Positions 1-11,600 are shown, counted from the stretch's first letter. The stretch is 64,000 nt of DNA from Glandiceps talaboti (GCF_964340395.1 NC_135554.1:8887975-8951974); one strand, 5' to 3'. Numbers and translations are program-made. Notes: a model not told the origin generated them from the letters alone.

Positions 1-733
1 TACTTAAGATAATGTCTACTTACCGAATATCATTAATTATCCAAATAAATCATTAAGAAAGTTACATCGACAACCTTTATAGGCAATTTATTATTATCAA
101 TGTGTATATACCAAATTATATGAAATAGTAAACTTGCATTCTGACTATATTGCCGAATTAATAAAAATCTTTAATTGATATGCACATGACTAAATACAAT
201 TACAATTTGCGCAGTTGAGGCCAATGGTTGTGGTAGCATGGTTGGCATGCATTTTACATACAGGCAGATGCTGATGTGCCCTCGCATAAGTCTTCCAAAT
301 GGAGATGCCAATTTACGAAGCTAGTGACATCATAATTTCTGGTATAAATATAGACTATGTATGTAAAATATCCACTGAGCATTCTGTTCCTGAACACCAG
401 GCAGGTTGACATCCCCTTAATTGTTTACACAACATGGCAAAGAATCTAAATGAGTGGTGTATTGGTGTATCTTATTACCGGTATTCTAAGCACAAACTGT
501 GAGCTTTTCAATCTGATTAATCACCATGGTGTACATCTAATATACAAATGCTAAAATTCCAAATTCTTTGCATATTTAAATATAAAGTCTTTTCAGATGT
601 AGTAGAATCTTTATATGACGTCTGCTCTCCATTCACATTATGGCTTTTGAGTCTCCAGCTTCTTGCTCTAAGCAAAGTCAGGTCCTTCCTGCTTTTGATA
701 TGTAGGCTTCCATCTCCCAGAAATGTCACATCA

Positions 734-1064
734 GTACAGTATAAGTTCTTTATTCGCAATAACACAAATTAATAAATAAATACAAATGAAATGAAAATAA
801 TGAAAATGACAAATGCGACTGGGTGCTGGAAGATAGCTAATGAAAAGCTAGTAGTTGTCCAGTCACCCATCCCCCCACCCCCCGGGCTCATGAAAAGTAT
901 AAATTAATCAGAAAAAAGAAGAATACATGTACGTAAGCTTAAGTATATACATTTCGGGTGTGAAAAATACATTAAATACAAATAAAATTATATTAGAATA
1001 ATACAATCTCTGAGGGCACGCTTGAAATGATTTCTTATCTGGATATGTTTAATTGATGCATCTT
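734..1064. mobile_element. Insertion present only in copy A
   Basis: Between GTCACATC and TTAGTTG, copy A carries about 330 extra bases relative to copy B (around 60362). The insert begins near AGTTCTTTATTCGCAATAAC and is AT-rich, compatible with a reversed LINE 3' end. A possible short target duplication (ACATC/GCATC) flanks it. No coding content. Confidence 0.5.
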
Positions 1065-1258
1065 AGTTGCTTTTGAGTATTTGGCTTCTTGTTAACAGCA
1101 AAGGCAGGTCCTTTTGAGAGTTTAGGTTCTTACTCCCAGAAAGGTCACATCCTAGGCCTTTTGGCTTGTGGGTATTTGTTTTCAAGCCCTCAGCCAAGGT
1201 ACATCGTAGTGCCAGCAAAGTCACTTTCCCATGGCACTTGTTTGCTTGGCTTCTTGCC

Positions 1259-1912
1259 CTAAACAAAGTCACTTCCTTTTGGCTTTCGAGTGTTTGGCTT
1301 CTTGCCCTCAGCGGAGTCATATCGCTCTCGCTCTTGTGTGTTTAACTTCTTTCCCTCAGCAGTGTCACATCCCTGTTCTTGGGCGTTTCGCTTTTTAATC
1401 CCAACAGAGTCTTTTGGCTTTATGTCTGGTATCTTACCGTCAGCAAAGTCAGATCCATTTGGATTTTGAATGTTTGGTTTGATGCCCTCGACAGTGTCAC
1501 ATCCCTGTGGCTCTTGCGTGTTTGGCATCTTACCGTCAGCAAAGTCAGGATTTTGAGTGCTTGTCTTTATGCTCTCAGCAAAGTCGCTTCCTGTTGAGTT
1601 TTGGCTGTTTGCCTTTTTACCCTCAGCAGTGTCATACCCCTGTGGCTCTTGTGTGTTCATCGGTATCTTGCCGTCAGCAATGTCAGGTCCTTTTGGCTTT
1701 TGAGTTGTTGGCTTCTTAATCTCAACAGTGTCACATTCCCGTGGCTCTTGCGTGTTTGGCTTCTGAATGCCAGCACAGACGCTTCCTTTTGGCTTTTGAG
1801 TGTTTGGTTTCTTGCCCTCACCGATGTCCGATCCTTTTGACCGCTGAGGCTCGCTTGAGTCAAGTAATCCAGTCAGTTTGTTTACTAACAAGATCATTCC
1901 CAAGCATTTATC
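1259..1912 (-). CDS. C-terminal exon: kinase-like helix plus repeat tail, copy A
   Basis: Acceptor CATTTTAG precedes GATAAATGCTTG. In phase 0 it reads DKCLGMILLVNKLTGLLDSS, resembling the 'D-x-x-x-x-G-x-x-L-x-x-x-x-T-G' helix F region of kinases, then about twelve hydrophilic repeats of about 16 residues (patterns KPNTQEPQGCDTAEGK and KPNTQKPKGSDFADGK), ending SDFV and a stop. The phase fits the exon at 2810. The same frame and stop are kept in copy B despite many substitutions, which supports coding. One exon with the activation loop may be missing between 1913 and 2809. Confidence 0.6.
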   Translation of the reverse strand, partial: DKCLGMILLVNKLTGLLDSSEPQRSKGSDIGEGKKPNTQKPKGSVCAGIQKPNTQEPRECDTVEIKKPTTQKPKGPDIADGKIPMNTQEPQGYDTAEGKKANSQNSTGSDFAESIKTSTQNPDFADGKMPNTQEPQGCDTVEGIKPNIQNPNGSDFADGKIPDIKPKDSVGIKKRNAQEQGCDTAEGKKLNTQERERYDSAEGKKPNTRKPKGSDFV

Positions 1913-2498
1913 CTAAAATGAAAACAGGTGAACATTCCTATTTATAGACGGGTAGCAATTATTACCCATCAATGTTTGACCGGATCATATATGTATGCCA
2001 AGGATTGTCTCAGAATTAACTGCAATATAAGGGTTTTCGTAAATAGCCATCAATATTCCTATATTAATTTTAATATTTTCAACTACTAGTATATTACGCC
2101 ACTTCCTTGATAGAATGCAGTGTTCATAAATGAAGTATTCGTATTGTAAGCTTTAGGCAAGTATGACAATAGTCGTTTATACTCACTTGATTATGTTATA
2201 CTTGGAATCTATCCTTAAAGCTATACTTTCTATACTCTAGATTGTATGGTGCATAATGATGATGTATCTGCACTACCTTTCTAGTTCTTTGTTTGATAAG
2301 TGTTTGTATAACTGCAAGTTTTCATCAATAACTGTTGTGCAACAACATCGAAGAATAAAGTTGATGATCATGACTTGTTGGTAAGTAGAGAAACGTAATT
2401 TACCATGATTAAATTAAACATCTATCATTTTATGGTACCGTCAAATTTATCCCCGCCACATCTAAAAGACGCATATATTATTGAAATATGCTTGGTGT

Positions 2499-2555
2499 GT
2501 TGTATGTATGTATGTATGTATGTATGTATGTATGTATGTATGTATGTATGTATGT

Positions 2556-2595
<40 letters not shown>

Positions 2596-2637
2596 ATGTA
2601 TGTATGTATGTATGTATGTATGTGTGTGTGTGTGTGT
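2499..2637. repeat. TATG/TG microsatellite in copy A
   Basis: Runs of TATG interleaved with TG lie between the kinase-like and tail exons. The copy-B counterpart (61795-62016) is longer and also has TGCG units, so this tract has changed length since the duplication. Confidence 0.95.
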
Positions 2638-2809
2638 CACGCATGACATTCACACCTCTTCCAAATTATTACTAATACTGTGACTGCCGAATAGTTAATG
2701 AGGCCAATAATAAACTAAATATACACTGGACCACATATTTCCTCATGTTCAGAATTCCCAGAAATGTTCGTTTGTTTTTTAATTTTGAGTCATTGTAAAT
2801 GTCACTTAC

Positions 2810-3060
2810 ATCACTAAGGTCAATTAGTACATGATCGACATCTATATCACCATGGTAACATCGTCCACCATGTAGGGTATTGACAGATTTAACTAAATCG
2901 TCAAGCATTCGTTGTCTGTCCTCGGTAAGTACAGTTATCCAGTCTGTGAATTCATTTAACTTAACCAGGTTATCAGGGAGGCTGCTGAATATCGGTGACC
3001 AACACAATCTCTTATTACTTACCATGACCTTCTGTGCAGACTTAAAGTCCTTTAATAGTT
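2810..3060 (-). CDS. Kinase-like (pseudokinase) exon after the GPCR, copy A
   Basis: A 251-base exon with acceptor CATTTTCAG and donor GTAAGT, phase 1 in and phase 0 out, so it fits after the GPCR donor at 3311. It reads LLKDFKSAQKVMVSNKRLCW, NLVKLNEFTDWITVLTEDRQ, then LDDLVKSVNTLHGGRCYHGD and IDVDHVLIDLSD. The helix followed by 'L-H-x-x-x-x-x-H-G-D-I-x-x-x-H-V-L-I' resembles helix E plus the catalytic loop of protein kinases, with HGD for HRD and His for the usual Asn. I infer a pseudokinase-like C-terminal extension of the receptor. The DFG part was not found. Confidence 0.6.
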
Positions 3061-3230
3061 CTGAAAATGAGGGAATGAAAGCAATCACATATCTCAAATG
3101 TGCAGTAATTATGAAAGCTACGTGTAGTATCATTGTCAAGAGGCATTCATGTTAAGTAATATCATCGATCTAGAACACTCAAATGGCTTTTTAAAAAATA
3201 TTTTCATTTAAAAAAAAATAGAAAACATGA

Positions 3231-4286
3231 TTATGTACGCACACATCGATCATATTTCGTGGGTATATTGACTGACCTTTGTGATTCGCTCGTCGAATTA
3301 ACGTCTTTACCCATGAGAGTAGACTCATCAGGTCGACCACGATCCTTTAATAATTCACTTAATGAATAAGAGTATAAAAGTGGATGGCTAATACTGTTCA
3401 TTGGGAGAAGGAAAATAGCAATCCAGGGATATACCGTACTGTTAAGTTTAATCCCTGCAAGAGCAACTGTAATCAAAGTAAGGATTGGAACGTTTCTTAA
3501 TAAACTACATCCGACGATCGTTATTACTTTGATGATTAATGTCTTTTCTCCGCGTGATCTACGTGTTCTGGTTAGTCCCTTGCTTGTTGATAACTTGCCC
3601 CTAACGATGATGCCATAGCAAAATGTGATGGCAATGACTTTTGAAGAGACTAATCCGACGTTGATAGCAATAGAGAATTCCCATCCGGGTAGACGATCAT
3701 TGCTCAAATACAGAGGTAAGCAGGCACGGTTCTGTCCATAGAAGAGTTCTCCAAAGTATCGGACATGACAAGCAGGCAATATCGATAACAATAGGTAGAC
3801 GAGTATCCCCATCAGAATGATATAGCCGGCTTTCTTTCGGCTCAGCTTTAGTTGCTTCATTGGATTGGTCAATACAATACAGCGTGTCACAGCCATGATT
3901 GTCGTCAAAAACACAGACATCTGGCTGGAAAATGAAGCGATTATACCAAGGACTACACAGAGTACGCTATGTCGCCACAGCACATCATTCGCTATGTAAT
4001 CGTCTGCATAGTAGATGTCAGTAATTGAAAGAAGAATCAAGTAGACACTCATCAACAAATCAGTAATAGCCAAAACAAATACAAAGAGTGAATCGCATGA
4101 ATGACTCAACGTTTTCCTATTCTCTTTTAGCAGCCTCCAAATAATGCTGTACAGATTTAAACCCAAAGAGATCAGTCCGACCAGCCAAGCGAATATAGAG
4201 AACATGGTGTGTGGCAGAATATCATTGCACGATGAATAGACATCAGCCTTTGGTAAACACTCCGTCAGGTTTCCCTCTTCAAACAT
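3231..4286 (-). CDS. LGR/GRL101-like rhodopsin-family GPCR, 7TM exon, copy A
   Basis: A 351-residue open frame holds seven hydrophobic segments. It starts with the LGR hinge motif NLTECLPKADVYSSCNDIL (T-E-C-x-P-x-x-x-x-x-S-S-C), then TM1, TDLLMSVYLI (TM2), W-R-x-S-V-L-C before TM3, VTRC in place of D-R-Y, a C-x-P-L-Y loop, RNVPILTLI (TM6) and SISHPLLYSYS in place of N-P-x-x-Y (TM7). Such receptors carry leucine-rich repeats outside the cell and signal through G proteins. The exon probably begins at 4307 (acceptor CTGACAG) and may end at 3311 (donor GTAAAG, phase 1, joining 3060). Copy A lacks 14 bases present in copy B, which shifts the frame in the hinge, so the leucine-rich part cannot read into the 7TM as it stands. 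Confidence 0.85.
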   Translation of the reverse strand: MFEEGNLTECLPKADVYSSCNDILPHTMFSIFAWLVGLISLGLNLYSIIWRLLKENRKTLSHSCDSLFVFVLAITDLLMSVYLILLSITDIYYADDYIANDVLWRHSVLCVVLGIIASFSSQMSVFLTTIMAVTRCIVLTNPMKQLKLSRKKAGYIILMGILVYLLLSILPACHVRYFGELFYGQNRACLPLYLSNDRLPGWEFSIAINVGLVSSKVIAITFCYGIIVRGKLSTSKGLTRTRRSRGEKTLIIKVITIVGCSLLRNVPILTLITVALAGIKLNSTVYPWIAIFLLPMNSISHPLLYSYSLSELLKDRGRPDESTLMGKDVNSTSESQRSVNIPTKYDRCVRT

Positions 4287-4441
4287 AATGCATAGATGTC
4301 TGAATACCTGTCAGTGCGAATAATCATGTATAGCAATGTAGCTATAATCATTTATAATGTAAGACACGATATGATGCAATATGGATGCCCGTTTCTAACA
4401 TAAAATGTCTACTTACATTTGACTATCTCGTATTGGGTAAC

Positions 4442-5305
4442 ATAAATAAAAATAATTCGGCACATACATAAAAATAATTCGGCACATACATAAAATTAAT
4501 TCGGGGCATACATAAATTAATTCTAGACAACATGAAATTAATTCCTGGAATGCATAAAATTAATTCAAGGAATACATAAAATTAATTCAAGACTACATAA
4601 AATTAAGACCGGTGTATAAAATTAATCAAAACACATTTAAGTAATTCAAGGAATACATAGTATTAATTACAGCAGTAGTTTTATTATTAGTACATAATTG
4701 TGACCAGAAAGGGCCCCCATATAGTCCCGTTGGATTATCATCCACATCTGTGGCCCAAAATGAACCACTGTTTTCAATGCCTACGCTACACACGACCGGT
4801 CGGTCGTGGATGTTAGTTATCGGCTACAGTAATAAATACCAGGATGTTCGTTTGACCTAAATTCAGGGGAGACAGAAACACTCGAACAACTTATTTTAGA
4901 TTGGGCAAAAATTGGCAGAATCCTCCTTGATTCCTTTCTCGAATGACAACCCCTGTACCCACCGAGCACCGTGCACCACTGCGAGCTGCGGGCGCCGGGC
5001 CGCCATTTTGAATAAGAAATCTCGCGCAAAGGATTGTAGGGGCAAAATTAATTCGACACATACAAACAATTAATTCGGCACATACAAAAAATTAATTCGG
5101 GGCATACATAAATTAATTCTAGACTACATGAAATTAATTCAAGGAATACATAAAATTGATTCAAGACTACATAAAATTAAGACCAGTACATAAAATTAAT
5201 CAAAACACATTTAAGTAATTCAAGGAATACATAATATTAATTACAGCAGTAGTTTTATTGTTTCTACATAATTGTGACCTGAACGGGCCCCCATAGTTAC
5301 GTGCC
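4442..5305. repeat. Paired AT-rich satellite blocks flanking a unique 320 bp segment
   Basis: Two similar blocks (about 4445-4720 and 5041-5300) consist of degenerate units of about 20 bases around ACATAAAATTAATTC and end with ATAATTGTGACC and GGGCCCCCATA. Between them lies a more GC-rich stretch with the palindrome-like ACGACCGGTCGGTCGT at about 4793 and a GCCGCCATTTTG run. No gene is recognised. Confidence 0.75.
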
Positions 5306-7138
5306 AAAAACTCGGGGCTACGCCTCCCGAACTCGTTAATCATACCTTTGTTAATCAGTCTGTGATCAAACACATAATTCTGTCCTGTATTGACTTAATG
5401 TTTATTGGGGGTAATTACACAATGTTTATATGGTACAGTTGCCATAACAGGACGCCACTTTACAATTTTTCTACACACACATCCTTCTAACAGTTTACTG
5501 CTTGAACAGCTTTTGGTGATGATTTCTCAAACAGACACATTTTTTAGACCTATAGTTGTATATCACTGATGGGATCATCATAACAATTCTTAATCTACAC
5601 AGCTAAGAACCTTCCCACTATTCTACCATTGTACCAAGTAGTTTTGGAGGTTAAGTTTTTATTTAAGTCGGGATTTCTTAAAGTTGAATAAAATCTGTTC
5701 TTTGTGGACTTTTAAAAATCCATTTTATTTTGAGAAATTTGTAAACTTTCCGGTCCGAAACTATGAGCGAAAAACCGGGTCGAAATTTCAGGGCCTCAAG
5801 TATGCGTCCCGAATTCGTCGGAAAATCAGTATTCCTAAATGTAATTCCTAAATTTATTTTGCTGGCACGAAAGAAGAGATGTCAGTTGAGGTTTAGGCGT
5901 TCACAGTATCTAAAATGGTGGACTCTAGTGAAAGTTACGGCGAGTTGAAAATACCCAAAATAAGGCCCATGAGCAGCCATTCAAAGTGTAACGGTCGCGA
6001 TCTGAAGGATATAAATTATTGTATGCAAATGAGGGTTTTGCGGACTGGGTGTGAGTGATCACTCCCTTATTAGGGCACAGTGTGCCAGTCCATGATATGC
6101 ATGATTTGGAAAATTACTGCCCGGGTAGAACTCGCGATTTCTCCGTAGCAATACATAGGGACGTGATCATAGGTATATGGGAAGTAGTGACACCGACCTC
6201 TTTCGATTATTATGTCAGCATAAGCGAATTCAAGACACCGATTGAGTTTGACTGACGATCGTAAGATATAGAGGTAAGTCGTGAACATAATGTTCAATGG
6301 CCCATGCATGGAGCAGAAAACACAATCTCCCTGTTCAATAACGTTGTATAATTCTGGCAACAATCCCACACTGGATCCGGATCGGCTAGTGCCGAGGTCA
6401 ACACCTCATCCAGTGCCCAGACTTGTCTGTATTCGGTACAAACAACTTGTCGTCTTCCTTGATTTTTTGGTGATTTCGTGAAGCATACTACACGACTTGA
6501 TCCCGAGCATAGTGGCACGTATTATTGCTTTAGTAGATTCTCGTTTTCTTTTGAAAATATCGTATGAGTCCTGCTGCTATATATGTATCAATCTCTATAC
6601 TAGTATAAAATAAATATTATCTTTTCGCCTTACAGGTAGGAATATATAATCAAAATTTTCTTATGTTTAGTCTGTAGACCTGGAAAACAACAATCTATGA
6701 AGTATTACACGCCCCTATGATCCCGCGGTCGTAAATTTCGGCCTGGTTTTCGTTCAATTCGCTGAACTCACGACACTGCACGGAAAGAAATACAACCTAA
6801 ATGCGAGTTGCCTTCATTCTGGTGTCACTATTACACACAATTGCAAGGTAATGTAGAATTTACAAGTTACATGCTCCTTGAAAATATCTCAAACCTGTGT
6901 TAACTTGGGTGTGAACGGTGATTTAGTCTTTTAGTAATTTCTGAGAAGTCACACTTGTCAAACGAGGTCACCTTCGTTTTTGGTCAAATCACCCGATTTC
7001 TACTGAAAATCCTGAACGGATCTTGTAGTGGACGAAAAAAAATAGGCGAAAACAGGGCCTAAATGTACGACCCCAGGGTCAAGTATGTTTCACGAAATTG
7101 CCAAAAAATCAGTATTCCTATCAATAATTCCAAATTAT
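5306..7138. other. Intergenic, diverged repeats, no gene seen
   Basis: It contains an ACTCGGGGCTACGCCTCC motif near 5312 and a diverged repeat (about 5690-6010) whose relative lies at 7020-7700: both share CAGTATTCCTA, 'GTATCTAAAATG' and 'GAAAGTTAC'. Short open frames here show no family signature. Confidence 0.5.
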
Positions 7139-7384
7139 TCAACTCAATTCAATTCAATTCAATTCAATTCAGTTCAGTTCAGTTCAGTTCAGTTCAATTC
7201 AATTCAATTCAATTCAATTCAGTTCAGTTCAGTTCAGTTCAGTTCAGTTCAGTTCAATTCAATTCAATTTAATTCAGTTCAGTTCAGTTCAGTTCAGTTC
7301 AGTTCAATGCAATTCAATTCAATTCAATTCAATTCAATTCAATTCAATTCAATTCTATTCAATTCAATGCAATTCAATTCAATC
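7139..7384. repeat. Pentameric satellite (TTCAA/TTCAG)n
   Basis: About 49 units alternate in blocks between AATTC and AGTTC. Open frames across it (FNSIQFNSVQ) are artefacts of the 5-base period. Confidence 0.95.
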
Positions 7385-7770
7385 AACCTGATTACCTTTT
7401 TTGACAAGTTACAAATCACATTGGATAATATATTATATATTAGCACTACAATAAAGGGTAAAGGGAAACGGAAGATAGCAAATGCTAGTCTAGTCTGTTT
7501 CCAGAGTCAGTGTACATTGCAGTTGTAATATATACTAAGATATCTGGATGTTCTTCTAGCACGGAGGAAGAAATATAAGTCGGGATTTTCGCTTTTGTAG
7601 TATCTAAAATGATGAATTGTTGTGAAAGTTACAGCGATGTGAAAATACTCCAAAATACAGTGGTGGGAACTGAACCAGCCACCATTGTAAACGATCGAAG
7701 TGTACACAACAGAGGCTGACAGGGTATAAATAACTATCACAGTTGTTTTTTTACCCATCATGCAGTACAC

Positions 7771-8019
7771 CCCACTCCGGCCTCCTTTGGGCGTAAAATA
7801 TTATGAAGGCATTCTCTATTTAGGAACTTGACACTTTCTTCGGTTAGGGAGCTCGGAGACTGTCTTTGGGGATTGTCATCGGTACAACAGAATGTGTTTG
7901 ACTAATCTCCCTGCAAACCTTTAGATCATAGTCATACGTATATTTCTAAAAACTTTTCAGTGTTGTTTTACTACACTAGGAGTGCTATTTAATAGGCAAA
8001 CGCAGATCGGCTTGGGGGG

Positions 8020-8082
<63 letters not shown>

Positions 8083-8632
8083 GAGGAGGTACTCTGGGGT
8101 TTATGGCTTGTTATATTTACAAAGGTAATTTTATGGTGTCCATTCGGCTTTGAGGTAACATTTTCACAGCTATGTACATAATATAATGTATAACTATTTA
8201 CATGGCATGGCATGACATGTACAGTATTGTAACTATTACGGTGTGTAATACATATAGTAGTATATGTGGTTGTTTGACACATGTCTGGACAACACTCTAA
8301 ATAAAGTAATAGTAAGGGTGGAGGTATGCGAAACGTGGCACTTAGAACAGGACAAATCACTTCAATTCAGACAAAATCATACCATCGTAAATTTTCATCA
8401 CAATCCAAAACACTGTGTCTTTCTGAAGACATTCAAACCAGGACACCCCCCACCCCCCTTCCCATAATCAACAGACCACTCAGCCGAAGAATCTGACGGG
8501 ACACTTACTCTTTCGCATGTTTCTCTTAAAGGAAAAAATATCCTGCAGTGCTCCTGAACTTGCATATTTTTAAAATATAGCGAACGACGACTTTGATCCT
8601 GAAGAAATCGATCCAGGTTCGACACATGTAAG
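7771..8632. other. Region upstream of the possible TRPM first exon
   Basis: Apart from the GA tract, I see no gene. The segment 8460-8632 would hold the promoter and 5' UTR if the ATG at 8633 is the start. TATTTTTAAAATATAG at about 8567 is TATA-like. Confidence 0.35.
8018..8079. repeat. (GA)n microsatellite
   Basis: About 29 GA units preceded by a G run. Confidence 0.95.
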
Positions 8633-8662
8633 ATGGCGTCTTCCCAGCAACAAGAACAACCA
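8633..8662 (+). CDS. Possible first coding exon of the TRPM-like gene
   Basis: An ATG in a good context (AAGATGGCG) opens ten codons, [10 protein letters not shown], followed directly by a consensus donor GTAAGT. It ends in phase 0, which is what the exon at 18331 needs. The exon at 18331 has an in-frame TAG across its acceptor, so it must be joined to something upstream, and this is the best candidate I see. The intron would be 9.7 kb and would contain a whole LTR retrotransposon. No homology supports such a short peptide; RNA evidence would decide. An AT-rich TATA-like stretch lies near 8568. Confidence 0.4.
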
Positions 8663-11600
8663 GTAAGTTATATATCTAGCAAACGAAAGATCTTTCTTAA
8701 CTTCTATGCTTCATACCAAATTGCCATAAATTTGCCTAAAATAAAAACCATTAGTCCAATAAATGTTGGTGAAGTGAACACTATAAGGCCATTTTATGAG
8801 GCCATTTACTTTATGAGGGGTCATTTTATGAGGTCATTTACTTTATGAGGGGTCATTTTATGAGGTCGTTTACTTTATGAGGGGTCATTTTATGAGGTCA
8901 TTTACTTTATGAGGGGTCATTTTATGAGGTCGTTTACTTTATGAGGGGTCATTTTATGAGGCCATTTATGTAGTCTAGCCTATCTTGGGATACATTTCCT
9001 CTGTTAAGTAGAGTTGAGTATTTGCTTATCCCCCACCCTAAATTGATGATATTCCCTTCCTGAGTGATAGTTGTGTAACTGTATATAATCTTCAGTCTTG
9101 AACCAGCAGTATTACTGTGCGGTAGTGTTAGTGCAGCTCAGAGAATAAACCCACGTTGTGTTACATGTTACAGAACTGAACCACTTGTTTTTATTCCGGT
9201 ATAAGTGTTCTCGAATCTACTCCAGGGAGTATAGTTTACGAATACACTCCCCCACATTTTTGGTGCCGAGACCAGGATCCGGAAGTAAAATGCCAGAGCA
9301 AGAACAATATGAGGTGCCACAATATTGTCGAAGCTGAAGAAATCATGTCACAGTCAACGCGGACAGGTAACCTGATTATTCAACCGAGCTGGCACCCTAA
9401 TGAATGGTTTCGAAGATGCCAGCATTGGCAAAGAAGATACACTTGATACACTCAAAGGGTTGAATGAACAACTTTCAAACAAGTCAAGGGCAGTCAGGCG
9501 TGGACACTAACGGCTCTGCGGAAAGCCATTCCACTCGATATTAACGCACTTCAAGCTGGCAACTCTATAGAGGAGATGTCGCCACCCAATGCTTCAACAC
9601 TTCCAGAATCTACTGCTGTCACGTTTCATACAATGACACAGCCGCAGTCGATGAACTAACAAAGGCCGCGCTTCACTCCTAAGGTTTGTTAGTCCCTGCC
9701 GAACGAAGTCCGGGATGAGGACTTATGGATTGGGTTCTGTCCGTCCGTCCATGCATCTGTCCATCCGTCCAGAGCCAGGACCGATTTTCTTTCAAACTTG
9801 GTGGTACAGGGGCAACATACAATGGCATACACATGCACGTCAATTTGTTTCATGATATGATCCAATATGGCCACCTAGCAGCCATTTTGTTTGCAAATTT
9901 CTCCTGTCTAAAGCCATAACTCAGACATGCTTGAACAGATATCATTGGTATTAGGACAGTGTTCTATAACATACATGTGCATATCCATTTTCGTCAAGAT
10001 ACGATCCAATGAAATTCGCGAATTTCAGTCTACTTGGAAATATTGCCCTACAGGAGAAACCACTGCTGATCTATTAACCAGAGAGAATGATTATGGAAAC
10101 ATTGAACATTCTGATATATGGTGGAATGGTCCACTTTGATTGAAATCAGGCGACTGGCCTTGTTCTCCTTTATACTTTATATTTTCAACCGGGAGGGTGC
10201 TGTTCTTCCGTCTGTGCGTCCCCTGAGGGTATAGCGTCTTTACACATGTTACACTAATGTACAGCTATGAAGCATGTTGTGTTCTACGCTGCTATAATAG
10301 TTCCAAAAATACCAAAAATGTGCACTTTTGCTGCATACCCAAGGAGAACACATTGAAGAAGCGTTATTTCCAGCTAATGAGAAACGACAATGCGAAGTTG
10401 GAATCGAAAAACACAAGAATATACAGTGTTCATTTTGCCGGAGGCAAGAAGACAGCTACTACGGCTAGTCATGGATGTATTACATCCATGGTCTAGTCTA
10501 ACCATGGATGTATCCTAATAAATCCACCAAAGATTAGGACAATAATTACACCAGAGACATTTACGCCAGATCTAGAATCACCCGTAACCACAGCGCCTAG
10601 CAGCGTGCAAAATTAATGCCGCTCCTTTGGTCCGACACAACAGATTTCCATTTGGACCGACAGATTTTCAGAATTACAACATCTTATCTGTCCTTATGAC
10701 CAATTCGAATTTGGAGTAAATAATAACATTTATTCAGAGATATATCCAATTTCACCTACATGAATCTGATTTTGTGTTACCTATTTTACTCTCAACATCT
10801 CGTTCAAGTCAAGCAACTGAGTGAGCTCGCTACCTAGTGTCAATGTTGATATCATTTCTACATATGACGTAGCATACCGCATTTACTTTATGGAAACATA
10901 TAAACTACTCTGAAAATGGCGTGTTAACTAATACGGAAGGTGGGTATTCTTCGTAAAATATCTTCAGTATAATATTTTTTATTTAAAAACAGTAAATAAA
11001 ATGCGTAGTCTGTTTGTTTTCAATTTGATGCATCTGATAATGTACGTCCTGTCATGTCGTAATCAACCTATAAACTTAGAAATGTTGCAATTTTTGTTGC
11101 CATTGTTGTATCTGAAAAATTACTGCATCATGCCAAACATGGGTTTATAGTGGATGACACAGGACAGCACAGTCAACACATCACGCTCCCACATAAAAAA
11201 ACTCGCACTGTATACTTAAGACATGTTTAGCTATAGTTCTCTTCTTCATGTTCAGATTTTTTTTACACAAACAGTCAGAGACCGTACTCAATACACCACG
11301 GTAGGGTACACGGGTAGGGCTTCATGGGGGGGGGGGGGTGGCTTCAGTACATTTTTGTAAACACTGAAAGAAGACGAAACCGCTCCGTGCCACTGTGTGG
11401 ATGGAAATTGAAATAAAGCGAATACATAGTTTTCAAGGGGGATAGTTATCCGACAGAACAATGTATCTAAGGTTAACACACAATTGGATGCCCACGTACA
11501 CACAGCTGATTCGGCTGACAATGATTATCAATCTGACCACGGCTTTGGTAACAAAAATTGCTACAACTGGAAGAAACCTAAAATACACATGAAAAACTAT

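Larger units (their letters stand above)
1..4441. repeat. Segmental duplication, copy A
   Basis: The first 4.4 kb match 59728-63866 in the same orientation at high identity through coding and noncoding sequence, ending at GTATTGGGTAAC in both. Copy A may extend beyond the window start. It contains about 330 bases absent from copy B around 734-1064, plus length differences at the TATG repeat. Confidence 0.93.

Noticed and set aside
1379-1947. Plus-strand open frames opposite the receptor tail
   Set aside because: Shadows created by the repeated minus-strand tail. Composition is Cys/Trp/Leu-rich and not protein-like.
2405-2683. YVCMYVCM and HTYIHTYI open frames in TATG repeats (also 61700-62064, 38226-38459, 48915-49178)
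   Set aside because: Microsatellite translation only.
7085-7528. 147-residue open frame of FNSIQFNSVQ repeats
   Set aside because: It is the pentamer satellite read in frame. No start context or other coding evidence.
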